From: Nissabacter sp. SGAir0207
Lineage (GTDB): Bacteria > Pseudomonadota > Gammaproteobacteria > Enterobacterales > Enterobacteriaceae
DNA length: 64,000 nt
Reading direction: 5' to 3'
Assembly (NCBI RefSeq): GCF_005491205.1
Contig: NZ_CP028035.1
Location: forward strand, 1,674,001 to 1,738,000
Positions within the stretch are counted from its first letter, which is position 1; each line of letters opens with the position of its first letter. Below, piece after piece: positions 50,933 to 58,486 of this stretch. The position numbers were made by a program, and so were the translations under genes. Under the pieces are notes generated by a model. It saw only the letters and a list, made by a program, of their open reading frames with translations, ran no database searches and was not told the DNA's origin.

Positions 50933-51707
50933 GCCGCTGCTGTGCGCCCGCGATCTGCACTACCGCGCGCGGGGGCGGGATCTGATCACCGGGATCTCAC
51001 TGTCGTTTGATGCCGGGAAAATGATCTCGCTGATCGGCCCCAACGGCGCGGGCAAGTCTACGTTGCTGCGATTGCTGGGCGGCTACCTGTCGCCCTCCGC
51101 CGGTGTCTGCCTGCTGGAGGGCACGCCGCTTGGCGAGTGGCCACTGGCGGCGCTGTCACGCAAACGGGCGGTGATGCGCCAGCAGAGCCAACTGGCGTTT
51201 GATTTTGCGGTGCACGAGGTGATCCAGATGGGACGCGCACCCTGGCCGGTGCGCGGCAGCATGGCGGTGGTAGAAGAGGTGATGGCGCTGACCGGCTGCG
51301 ACCGGCTGGCTGGCCGCCGCTACCGCCAGCTCTCCGGCGGCGAGCAGCAGCGGGTACGCATCGCCCAGACGCTGGCGCAGCTCTGGCACCCGGCGGGGCC
51401 GCAGGGGATGCTGTTTCTGGATGAACCGACCTCGGCGCTCGATCTGCATCACCAACAGCACCTGTTGCGCCTGCTCCGGCAGTTGACGCAGCGCTACCCG
51501 CTGACGGTCTGTTGCGTGCTGCACGATCTCAATTTGGCGGCGCTCTGGTCAGATGAACTCTTTTTGCTGGCGCAGGGGCAGCGGGTGGCGCACGGCCACC
51601 CGGCCCAGGTGCTGGAGGCCAATCGGCTGGCGCAATGCTATCAGGCGGAGTTGACGATGGGCCGCCACCCGGTGGGGGATTCGCCGGTGCTGTTCCTGAA
51701 CCCCTAA
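50925..51707 (+). CDS. hmuV: Hemin ABC transporter ATPase HmuV
   Basis: 260-aa ABC ATPase of the iron-chelate class. Walker A GPNGAGKST, signature LSGGEQQRVRIAQ, Walker B MLFLDEPTSALD, H-loop VLHDLNLA. It contains the sequence WHPAGPQG before Walker B, typical of HmuV rather than FepC. Last gene of hmuSTUV. A 121-base gap separates it from the TonB receptor gene. Confidence 0.92.
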   Translation: MAEPLLCARDLHYRARGRDLITGISLSFDAGKMISLIGPNGAGKSTLLRLLGGYLSPSAGVCLLEGTPLGEWPLAALSRKRAVMRQQSQLAFDFAVHEVIQMGRAPWPVRGSMAVVEEVMALTGCDRLAGRRYRQLSGGEQQRVRIAQTLAQLWHPAGPQGMLFLDEPTSALDLHHQQHLLRLLRQLTQRYPLTVCCVLHDLNLAALWSDELFLLAQGQRVAHGHPAQVLEANRLAQCYQAELTMGRHPVGDSPVLFLNP

Positions 51708-51828
51708 TGTCGCAGTAACCATGATGTACCTATAACGCACCCCTTCGCCGGGGCGGGCTTCGTATACCCTTTTTACGCGGTTCGCCCGGCAAGGCAATTA
51801 TTCCAATACATTGATGTGAAGGTTAATG

Positions 51829-54162
51829 ATGTCTTTCAATACCAGAAAAACCGCCCTCAGTTTGGCGATTGCCAGCCTGCTGGGCAGCATGAGCGCACAG
51901 GGTGCGACGGAGAGTGCCAGCGCCAACGAGGGCGAGCAGTTGACGGTGCTGTCACCGAAGGTGGAGAGCGAGGCGGGCAGCAAAACCACCCTCAGCGCCG
52001 AGGCGTTGCAGCAGCAGGGCGGCAACAATTTCGGCACCATTATGCGCTACCAGCCGCTGGTGGGCGCCACCGGTTCCGCGGGCGGCGGCACCTCCGGCAA
52101 GAGCGGTTTTGACCGCGCTGGCTACACCGGTTACAACATCCGTGGGCTGGAGTCCAACCGCGTCGGCATCGACGTCGATGGCATGGAGATGCCGCAGGCC
52201 ACCGGCCGCAGCTACGCCGGGCGCGCCGGGCTGAACACCTTCGGCATTGGTCGCGACTATCTCGATCCCTACATGTACCAGCAGGTGGAGATCGCCTCCG
52301 GTGCCACTGACGTGGATGTCGCCAACAACACCCTTGGCGGCGTGGTCTCTTTCAGCCCGAAATCCGCCGACCACTATCTGCGCCCCGGCAAGACGCACTA
52401 TGTCGGTTACCAGAGCGACTATGACTCCGCCGACCGCAGTTGGCACAACGGCCTGACGCTGGCCGGTGGCGACACGGATCTGCAAGGGATGCTGGTGATC
52501 AGCCGCCGCGACGGTCAGGAGACGCGCAATAACAGCGGCGAGATCCAGAGCTACCCGGAGAACTGGCACTCCACCGCCGTGCAGGCCTCCGGCTCCTGGC
52601 TCGCCACCGAGGCGCACCGCCTCTCCGGCACCATTGATTACTACCACAAGACCCGCCACAGCCAGTATGACAGCTGGAGCGATACGGGCAGCAGCATTCT
52701 GGGCACTGCCCACCAGACCAGCGAGACGCGCCGCCTTGGCCTCAGCCTGCGCGATACCTGGGTGCCAGCGGATAACCTGCTGGTGGATCGGGTGGATACG
52801 CAGATCTACCGGCAGGCCACGCAGGCCCACGACAATACCCTGATGCCCACCAGCGCCGCCGCGGCGCAGCGCGTGCTCTCCAGCTATGACGTGACCACCT
52901 ATGGGCTGGACACGCAGATGGAGAAAGCGATTGGCCGCCATGCGCTGCGCTGGGGGCTGAACGGCAAAACCAGCAAGACCGAGCGCCCGTTTAGTCAGGA
53001 TCCGGTGCAGAACAGCTGGGCAGCGATCATGCAGCCGGAAGCAGACAGCCGCACTTGGGCGTTTGGTGCCTTTGCCGAGGATCGCATCACCTTCGATCTG
53101 GCCGGCCATGAACTGGCGCTGGTGCCGGGCGTGCGTTACGCCTACCAGAATACCAAGGCGCAGAATCTCTCGTCGCTGACCGCCAACAGCGCGGTGCTGG
53201 ATGAGGGCGAGGTGGCCGCACTGTATGGCGGCACCAACAGCGATGCCCAGGTGCTCCCCTCCCTGAGCCTGATCTACAGCCTGACGCCGACGCTGGACAC
53301 CTACCTGCAATACAAGCGCGGCGCGCAGTTCCCCAACGCCAGCCAGCTCTATGGTAGCTGGAATCTGGGTTCCAACTACGCTGGCCCGGCGCAGTACGCG
53401 CTGATTGGCAGCCCCGATCTGAAGACCGAGACCAGCAACAACCTCGAGTGGGGGATCAAGGGCGAGGCGGTGCCGGGCGTGAGCATCAATGGCGCGCTGT
53501 TCTACAACAGTTATAAGAACTTCATTGCCGAGACGCGCTACTCCCGCGCTACCAGCCCGGAGGTATTTGCCACGGTGCCGGGCAATATCTATACCGTCTA
53601 TAAAGAGGAGAACCGCGACAAGGCCTATATCTATGGCGCGGAGTTTGTCAGCAAGATCCGTTTCGGCACTTGGTTTGACGATCTGCGCGGACTGGGCGCG
53701 ACCCTTGGCTGGGGCTACAGCAAAGGCCAGTCGAAGTCGAGCTATCTGGGCGATCGTTACGTCGATCTGGACAGCGTACCGCCGATGAAGGCGATCCTTG
53801 GCCTGAGCTGGGACGCGCCCGATCGCGCATGGGGCGGGGCGGTGACCACCACGCTGGTGAAGGGCAAGCGCGCCGTCGCCACCAGCCGCCAGAGCTACGC
53901 CAACACCGGCACGGCCATCACCGACAGCAACACCACCTACCAGCGCATTCCCGGCTACGCGCTGGTGGATCTGACCGCCTACTGGCAGGTGGCAAGCAAC
54001 GTGAAGCTGAGCGGCGGCATCTACAACCTGACCGATCGCAAGTACTGGGACTACCTGAGCAGCCGCACCCTGACCGACACCGGGTTGCAGGATCAGTACA
54101 ACCAAGCGCTCTCGGTGCAGCCAGGGCGCAGCGTGCAGGTGGGGGTTAATGTGGAGTTTTGA
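51829..54162 (+). CDS. TonB-dependent haem/haemoglobin-type outer-membrane receptor
   Basis: 777 aa from ATG 51829 (GAAGG 6 bases upstream; ATG 51826 also in frame). A signal peptide of about 25 residues is followed by a TonB-box-like EQLTVLSPK, then a plug domain (GYNIRGLESNRVGIDVDGMEM) and a long 22-strand-type barrel ending in aromatic VNVEF. Extracellular motifs QFPNASQLYG and GSPDLKTETSNNLEWG parallel the FRAP/NPNL region of haem and haemoglobin receptors. Placement after hmuSTUV supports haem uptake. Substrate identity is by context. No clear Fur box precedes it, so it may be read from the hmuS promoter. Confidence 0.82.
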   Translation: MSFNTRKTALSLAIASLLGSMSAQGATESASANEGEQLTVLSPKVESEAGSKTTLSAEALQQQGGNNFGTIMRYQPLVGATGSAGGGTSGKSGFDRAGYTGYNIRGLESNRVGIDVDGMEMPQATGRSYAGRAGLNTFGIGRDYLDPYMYQQVEIASGATDVDVANNTLGGVVSFSPKSADHYLRPGKTHYVGYQSDYDSADRSWHNGLTLAGGDTDLQGMLVISRRDGQETRNNSGEIQSYPENWHSTAVQASGSWLATEAHRLSGTIDYYHKTRHSQYDSWSDTGSSILGTAHQTSETRRLGLSLRDTWVPADNLLVDRVDTQIYRQATQAHDNTLMPTSAAAAQRVLSSYDVTTYGLDTQMEKAIGRHALRWGLNGKTSKTERPFSQDPVQNSWAAIMQPEADSRTWAFGAFAEDRITFDLAGHELALVPGVRYAYQNTKAQNLSSLTANSAVLDEGEVAALYGGTNSDAQVLPSLSLIYSLTPTLDTYLQYKRGAQFPNASQLYGSWNLGSNYAGPAQYALIGSPDLKTETSNNLEWGIKGEAVPGVSINGALFYNSYKNFIAETRYSRATSPEVFATVPGNIYTVYKEENRDKAYIYGAEFVSKIRFGTWFDDLRGLGATLGWGYSKGQSKSSYLGDRYVDLDSVPPMKAILGLSWDAPDRAWGGAVTTTLVKGKRAVATSRQSYANTGTAITDSNTTYQRIPGYALVDLTAYWQVASNVKLSGGIYNLTDRKYWDYLSSRTLTDTGLQDQYNQALSVQPGRSVQVGVNVEF

Positions 54163-54170
54163 GTCAGTGG

Positions 54171-54192
54171 GGGGCTGACAAGGCCCCTTTTT
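54171..54192 (+). terminator. Terminator after the TonB receptor gene
   Basis: A short stem GGGGC / GCCCC with a 7-base loop and TTTTT. It is weaker than the other terminators here, and the much larger repeat block follows at once. Confidence 0.65.
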
Positions 54193-54236
54193 AGGGAAAG
54201 GTTTCAGGCACTCTTGGGTGCCTGTGGCTCCGTTAG

Positions 54237-54330
54237 GTCGGAGCAGGGTTTCGGTTGTTCGGATTCATTTGTCTACCTGTACGCCTGCGCCTCAACCGAG
54301 CAGGGCCTGCCGGCGCGCCGGCCCTGCACC
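54237..54330 (+). repeat. 94-bp element, copy A
   Basis: Starts GTCGGAGCAGGGTTTCGG and ends in a GC palindrome (GCCGGCGCGCCGGC) followed by CCTGCACC. The same length as copy B with no gap; B begins 171 bases later. Confidence 0.8.
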
Positions 54331-54407
54331 ACGCGGGCGTGTTAACCTTCGGTTTGCCTGTATCTTTTTCTGCTTTGGCTTTCGTGGATATATTTGGCCT
54401 CGTTGGG

Positions 54408-54501
54408 GCCGGAGAAGGGTTTCGGTTGTTCGGATTCTTTTTTCTGCTTCGGCTCCCGAGCCTCAACCGAGCAGGGCCTGCCGGCGCGCCGGCCCTGCAC
54501 C
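54408..54501 (+). repeat. 94-bp element, copy B (left arm edge)
   Basis: Starts GCCGGAGAAGGGTTTCGG and ends with the same GCCGGCGCGCCGGC palindrome and CCTGCACC. It forms the outer edge of the left arm of the large inverted repeat. Confidence 0.85.
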
Positions 54502-54934
54502 CGCGCGCGTTGGGGTGGAATGGCTAATTATTGCCCGCTACCGCGGGTTCCCTCCGTCAGCTTCCGGGCTGTCGGGCCGCGGCAGACGCGCTCCCAGCGC
54601 GACTGCCACTTTCGCGCACATCCCTGTGCGCTCACCCGGCCCGGAATCCTCCGTCGGCAATAATTAAACGCCCCCACCTCCTCTGCAAATTCTCGGCTAT
54701 GTGAGGAAAGAGTTGGGGCGGAATATGGGGGAATTATTTCTATTTAAAAGGTTTTGGGTTTTATTCGGCTGGATATATGGTGTTTAAGGTCTGTCGTAGA
54801 CAAAAAATACAATCAGCTCCACAGCCAATGCATTCCACCTTCCAAAAATAAAACTCCCCCAACTATTTCCTCACATACCTACAGCGCGCAGAGGAGGTGG
54901 GGGCGTTAAATCATTGCCGAGTGGAGTCGCAGGG

Positions 54935-54959
54935 CCGGGTGAGCGGGCAGGACGCCCGC
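54935..54959 (+). repeat. 25-bp direct repeat, copy 1
   Basis: Begins CCGGGTGAGCGGGC and contains the small hairpin GCGGGC..GCCCGC. An identical copy lies at 55406-55430, immediately before the end of the DapA-family gene. Confidence 0.85.
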
Positions 54960-55071
54960 GAAAGGGCCAGCCGCGCCGGGAGCGCGTCTGGGCCGGCCCG
55001 CAAGCCCGGAGACGCAGCGAGGGTCACCCGCGAGAGCGGGCAATGATTAGCCATTCCCCTCAACGCGCGCG

Positions 55072-55165
55072 GGTGCAGGGCCGGCGCGCCGGCAGGCCCT
55101 GCTCGGTTGAGGCTCCGAGGCCGAGGTAGAAAAAGGAACCCAAACAACCGAAACCCTTCTCCGGC
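55072..55165 (-). repeat. 94-bp element, copy C (right arm edge, inverted)
   Basis: The reverse complement of copies A and B, with the same GC palindrome. Its outer end runs straight into the 46-bp tandem array. Confidence 0.85.
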
Positions 55166-55385
55166 CTGACGCGGCCACAGGCACCCGCCATGTCCGAAAC
55201 CCTTCTCCGGCCTGACGCGGCCACAGGCACCCGCCATGTCCGAAACCCTTCTCCGGCCTGACGCGGCCACAGGCACCCGCCATGCCCGAAACCCTTCTCC
55301 GGCTCCAGCGAAGCTACAGGCACCCACGAGTGCCTGAACCCTGCTCCGACCTAAGCGAAGCCCCAGCTCAACACAAAAGCCAAAG
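55154..55385 (+). repeat. Tandem array of a 46-bp unit, about 4.5 copies
   Basis: The unit start CCCTTCT recurs at 55154, 55200 and 55246, and again at 55292, exactly 46 bases apart. A diverged fifth unit (CCCTGCT) begins at 55339. The first three units are nearly identical; the last two drift toward the sequence mirrored in the left block at 54205-54250. Units are contiguous without spacers. Confidence 0.88.
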
Positions 55386-55405
55386 CAGAAAAAGACATAA
55401 ACAAA

Positions 55406-55430
55406 CCGGGTGAGCGGGCAGGACGCCCGC
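55406..55430 (+). repeat. 25-bp direct repeat, copy 2
   Basis: Identical to 54935-54959. It ends five bases before the stop codon of the minus-strand DapA-family gene and, in that gene's direction, supplies a GCGGGC/GCCCGC-type hairpin. Confidence 0.85.
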
Positions 55431-55434
55431 AAAA

Positions 55435-56343
55435 TCAACTTAATACACCGCTCTGCCGCAATACCTCCCTCACAATATCGCGCTTCTCAGCACTGAGCGG
55501 CTGGGCCGGGCGCAACGAGTGCACCGGGATCTCCACACCTGTCAGGCGGATCGCCTCCTTCACCACGTTATAGAAAGGCGTATCCAGACTGTAGAGCGGC
55601 GGAATAAAGGAGAGGCGCTGTTGCAGGCCGATCAGCGTCTCCCAGGATTGGGATTGCCAGGCGCGGTAGATACCGCAGGTCAGCTCCGGCGCGAAGTTGG
55701 CGCTGGCCGGGATGCAGCCATCGCCGCCCAGAATCAGGGTGCCGAACAGGTACTCATCATAACCAGCGAATACCGCGAAATCAGGCCGCACCGGTTTCAC
55801 CGCCTGAATGGTCTCGCGGATATGGCTCAAGGTGTCCACCGTGTCCTTCAGCCCGACAATGTTTGGGCAGCGCTCGGCCAGCGTCTTGATCACGGATACC
55901 GGCAGGTTCTGGCCGGTCAGGGCCGGGAAGTTATAGAGCAGGATGGGCAGCGGCGAGGCCTCGGCCAGCGTCTGGTAGTGCAGGCAGAGGTTCTCCTCCG
56001 ACAGGGGATTGTAATAAGGATTCACCACCACCACGCCATCCGCACCGCAGCGGTGGGCGTGCTCGGTCAGCGCCAGCGTCTCCGCCGTGCCGGGGTGGGC
56101 AGCCCCAATCAGCACCGGCACGCGGCCCGCCACGTAATCGGTGCAGAACTCCGCCACCTCATGGCGCAGCGCGGTGCTCATGTGGGCAAACTCGCCAGCG
56201 CTGCCGAGGAAAAATACCCCGTTGACGCCGCCAGCAATCACATGGTCAATCAGTGTCGCCATGCCGCGGCGGTCGAGTTGCTCATCAGCGTTCAGGATAG
56301 TGGGCACCGGCGGGATGACGCCGGAAAAACGTGGGGTAGCCAT
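55435..56343 (-). CDS. DapA-family (dihydrodipicolinate synthase/N-acetylneuraminate lyase-like) aldolase
   Basis: 302 aa from ATG 56343 (GGAGA just upstream; ATG 56355 lacks a ribosome site). A class I aldolase TIM barrel: GVIPPVPTILNADEQLD at the start, FFLGSAGEFAHMS (about 50), the catalytic Tyr in VVNPYYNPL (about 135) and the Schiff-base Lys in GLKDTVDT (about 165). It resembles YagE/YjhH-type 2-keto-3-deoxy sugar acid aldolases more than true DapA, but the substrate is not fixed by sequence. It stands alone, converging on the repeat block. Confidence 0.85.
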   Translation of the reverse strand: MATPRFSGVIPPVPTILNADEQLDRRGMATLIDHVIAGGVNGVFFLGSAGEFAHMSTALRHEVAEFCTDYVAGRVPVLIGAAHPGTAETLALTEHAHRCGADGVVVVNPYYNPLSEENLCLHYQTLAEASPLPILLYNFPALTGQNLPVSVIKTLAERCPNIVGLKDTVDTLSHIRETIQAVKPVRPDFAVFAGYDEYLFGTLILGGDGCIPASANFAPELTCGIYRAWQSQSWETLIGLQQRLSFIPPLYSLDTPFYNVVKEAIRLTGVEIPVHSLRPAQPLSAEKRDIVREVLRQSGVLS

Positions 56344-56355
56344 AATCGTCTCCAT

Positions 56356-56726
56356 ATCAAAGGGCGCAGGTTTTGGAACAGCGTTTTAGTTATAAAGCAT
56401 CCGTTGGAGAAAATTTGTGCGATGACAAAGGTTGCAGGCAGTTACGGTGAAAAGTGGAAGGGGGGTCACAGGATTGGCCGGTGGCGTTGCCACGAAATTT
56501 TATCGTAAAGGCGATGATGTCATGTAGGCCAGTAATAAAATGGCGTAACTATCCACTTTACCGCAACTGTCAGTTTTGCGCTATTTTCTAAACCTACAGC
56601 AAAAAGAAGCGGATAACAGAAAGGCGCATCCCTGTAGGCGTTTATTGTCAAATATTTTTCACCTGTTGTAACGTGCGGATATTGCCCAACTATTTCATAA
56701 TGGCGTAAACAGACAAGGAGATAAGC
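56356..56726. other. 371-base gap between the aldolase and the NTPase gene
   Basis: Divergent upstream regions of both genes, turning AT-rich toward the NTPase. A weak promoter is possible at 56645 (TTGTCA) with TGTAAC 16 bases later (56667). AAGGAG at 56715 is the ribosome site of the NTPase. No gene, repeat or tRNA is seen. Confidence 0.4.
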
Positions 56727-58484
56727 ATGGATGAGTTGCCGATCGAAACGGAAATTAAAGGATTTTTAGTATCAACCCGCATAAAGGTATTGGCGATTAA
56801 AGGTGCCTGGGGGGTAGGTAAAACCTATACGTGGAACAGGTGTCTGGAAAAAGCCAAGCGCGAATATCCAGAGTTAAAAGAGAAGAAATATGTATATGTT
56901 TCATTGTTTGGCATTAATTCGTTAGACGATCTTAAAGCTGATCTATTTAGTGATTTGATAAAATTAGAGGCTATGGCTGAAGAGGGTAAAAAAGTAAAAA
57001 TTAAGGACAGAATGAATAAATTGGTAAGTTTTGCAAAAGACACTCCTTTCATAAAGAATTACTCTCGTATAGTCGAGCGCGTTGCTTTTCAGAGCATTGA
57101 GGGGGTGGTGATCTGCATTGATGACATTGAGCGCCGTGGTCAATCCCTGAGTTTACGTGATGTGATGGGCCTTATCTCCTTATTAAAAGAGCAGCGGAAC
57201 TGCCATATTCTGATGCTGCTGAATGATGGCGAGGAGGGGTTAGAGGATTACCGTAAGTACCGTGAGAAAATAGTCGATAAAGAGATCAGTTTCTCCCCCG
57301 AAGCGAGTTACAGTGCTGATGTTGTATTTTCTGGATCCGAATCCTATCTTGAAAAATTAAAGAAATACACCATTAAGTTGGGCATTAACAATATGCGGAC
57401 GCTGAAAAAAATAGATGATATCGTCAACCAGGTTTATCCGAAGCTGACACAGTATAGCCATCCGGTAAAAGAGCGGGCACTCCAAAGTCTGGCGCTCTTT
57501 ACCTGGAGCCACTATAGCGCGGAGAGTGATGACACGGTGCCTGATTACGACTATTTATTGCAGTATGACCCGACCGATGGGCGGCAGACTGATGCCCAGC
57601 CTGATGACGATCAGTTAGAGGATTTCGAGCAGAAACATTTACAGTGGCACGGGCTACTGGCCAATTACAATTATCAGGATACCCAAGATTTTGACCGGAC
57701 GCTGGCGGATATTGTCAGCACAGGTTATATAGATGAGCAGGCGCTGAAAAGAGAGGCCGATTATCTCAATGCCTATTATCAGAGTCATGAAGCCAGTGAA
57801 AGTTTTACCAATGCCATGAAACGTATCAATCTGGGATTTGCCAACAACCAGGCGGAGATAGTTAAAGGGGTCTGCGAGAGTGTCAAGCAGCATAGCCAAC
57901 ACCTGTCGCCCCAGCAACTTAACCGGGCCGTGGTTTTCCTGCGCGAAATGGATGAAAACACCAAGGCAGATGATATCATCCAGTGCTATATCACGGCGCA
58001 TCAGGCCGACGACAGGCTGTTCAATACGTCAACGTCATGGCGGCGCGAAGATTTGGAAAAAATAGATGCGGGTCTAAAAACAGAATTTGACAAGATCCAT
58101 CGCCAACCTTCCAAGCCAAGCTCACTGGAGGAGGTGTTTGAGAAATTCAAGCAGCATTCGACCAGACTGGAAGATAATGATTACTTTGTGTTGGCTCGTA
58201 CCAGCGAGCGGGATTTTCAAACCTTTTTTGAAAAGAACATGGAGGAGGCACTGGCCCACTTTATTTCATTCTGTCTGGCCTACAAGCCGGTAAATACGTC
58301 AGGGAACAGGCCGATTTTTCAGGCTGCCCAAGCCACGGAGAGAGCACAGATCAAACAGACGGTGACAGCCGTGCTGCAAACGTTGGCTGCGCAGAACAAA
58401 TTAAATCGCCTGCGGGCCAAAAATGTTGGTATCTCGCCGCGGGATGAAACGGCCGGGGATGCACCGTCCCCTGGCCGTACCTGA
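56727..58484 (+). CDS. KAP-like P-loop NTPase, candidate anti-phage defence protein
   Basis: 585 aa. Walker A GAWGVGKT (26-33) lies close to the N-terminus, and Walker B VVICIDDIERRG (127-138) has the D-D/E pattern of KAP/STAND-type NTPases. A sensor-like strand HILMLLND follows at about 160. The remaining 400 residues are helical and charged, with no recognised effector domain and no membrane helices. The gene is clearly AT-richer than its neighbours, stands alone between metabolic genes and next to the repeat block, and has a strong AAGGAG site. Single-gene P-loop systems of this kind are often phage-defence genes; that is inference. It ends two bases from the convergent GGT gene. Confidence 0.7.
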   Translation: MDELPIETEIKGFLVSTRIKVLAIKGAWGVGKTYTWNRCLEKAKREYPELKEKKYVYVSLFGINSLDDLKADLFSDLIKLEAMAEEGKKVKIKDRMNKLVSFAKDTPFIKNYSRIVERVAFQSIEGVVICIDDIERRGQSLSLRDVMGLISLLKEQRNCHILMLLNDGEEGLEDYRKYREKIVDKEISFSPEASYSADVVFSGSESYLEKLKKYTIKLGINNMRTLKKIDDIVNQVYPKLTQYSHPVKERALQSLALFTWSHYSAESDDTVPDYDYLLQYDPTDGRQTDAQPDDDQLEDFEQKHLQWHGLLANYNYQDTQDFDRTLADIVSTGYIDEQALKREADYLNAYYQSHEASESFTNAMKRINLGFANNQAEIVKGVCESVKQHSQHLSPQQLNRAVVFLREMDENTKADDIIQCYITAHQADDRLFNTSTSWRREDLEKIDAGLKTEFDKIHRQPSKPSSLEEVFEKFKQHSTRLEDNDYFVLARTSERDFQTFFEKNMEEALAHFISFCLAYKPVNTSGNRPIFQAAQATERAQIKQTVTAVLQTLAAQNKLNRLRAKNVGISPRDETAGDAPSPGRT

Positions 58485-58486
58485 CA

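Larger units (their letters stand above)
54408..55165. repeat. Large imperfect inverted repeat, arms about 305 bp, spacer about 145 bp
   Basis: Coordinates of matching points sum to about 109,574 throughout, so the arms align almost without gaps around 54,787. Perfect patches: AACGCCCCCACCTCCTCTGC (54667-54686) against 54889-54908, and TATGTGAGGAAA (54698-54709) against 54865-54876. The outer edges are 94-bp copies B and C. The middle, 54716-54862, is AT-rich with a small GTCT-GTCGT-AGAC hairpin near 54790. Confidence 0.85.
54193..55434. repeat. 1.24-kb non-coding mosaic of inverted, direct and tandem repeats between convergent genes
   Basis: A region with no credible gene between the TonB receptor (ends 54162) and the minus-strand DapA-family gene (ends 55435). 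It contains a near-symmetrical inverted repeat (54408-54715 against 54863-55165), an extra left copy of a 94-bp element (54237-54330), a 46-bp tandem array (55154-55385) and a 25-bp direct repeat (54935-54959, 55406-55430). Long frames exist on both strands, but they follow the repeats and are dominated by R/A/G/P. It may act as a bidirectional transcription end or be a member of an interspersed repeat family. Confidence 0.8.

Noticed and set aside
51952..54105. 717-aa frame antisense to the TonB receptor
   Set aside because: A long shadow frame caused by high GC at third positions. The sense frame has signal peptide, plug and barrel; the antisense one has nothing recognisable.
54218..54667. 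149-aa plus-strand frame in the repeat block
   Set aside because: It follows the repeat arm, is dominated by R/A/G/P/S, has no ribosome site, and its mirror-image relative on the other arm uses a different frame.
55154..55385. CRISPR array
   Set aside because: The 46-bp units are contiguous without unique spacers, and there are no cas genes in the window.
54911..55438. 175-aa minus-strand frame covering the right arm and tandem array
   Set aside because: Composed of the 46-bp repeat read in rotating frames (46 is not a multiple of 3, so the peptide does not repeat) and of the arm sequence; no recognisable protein.
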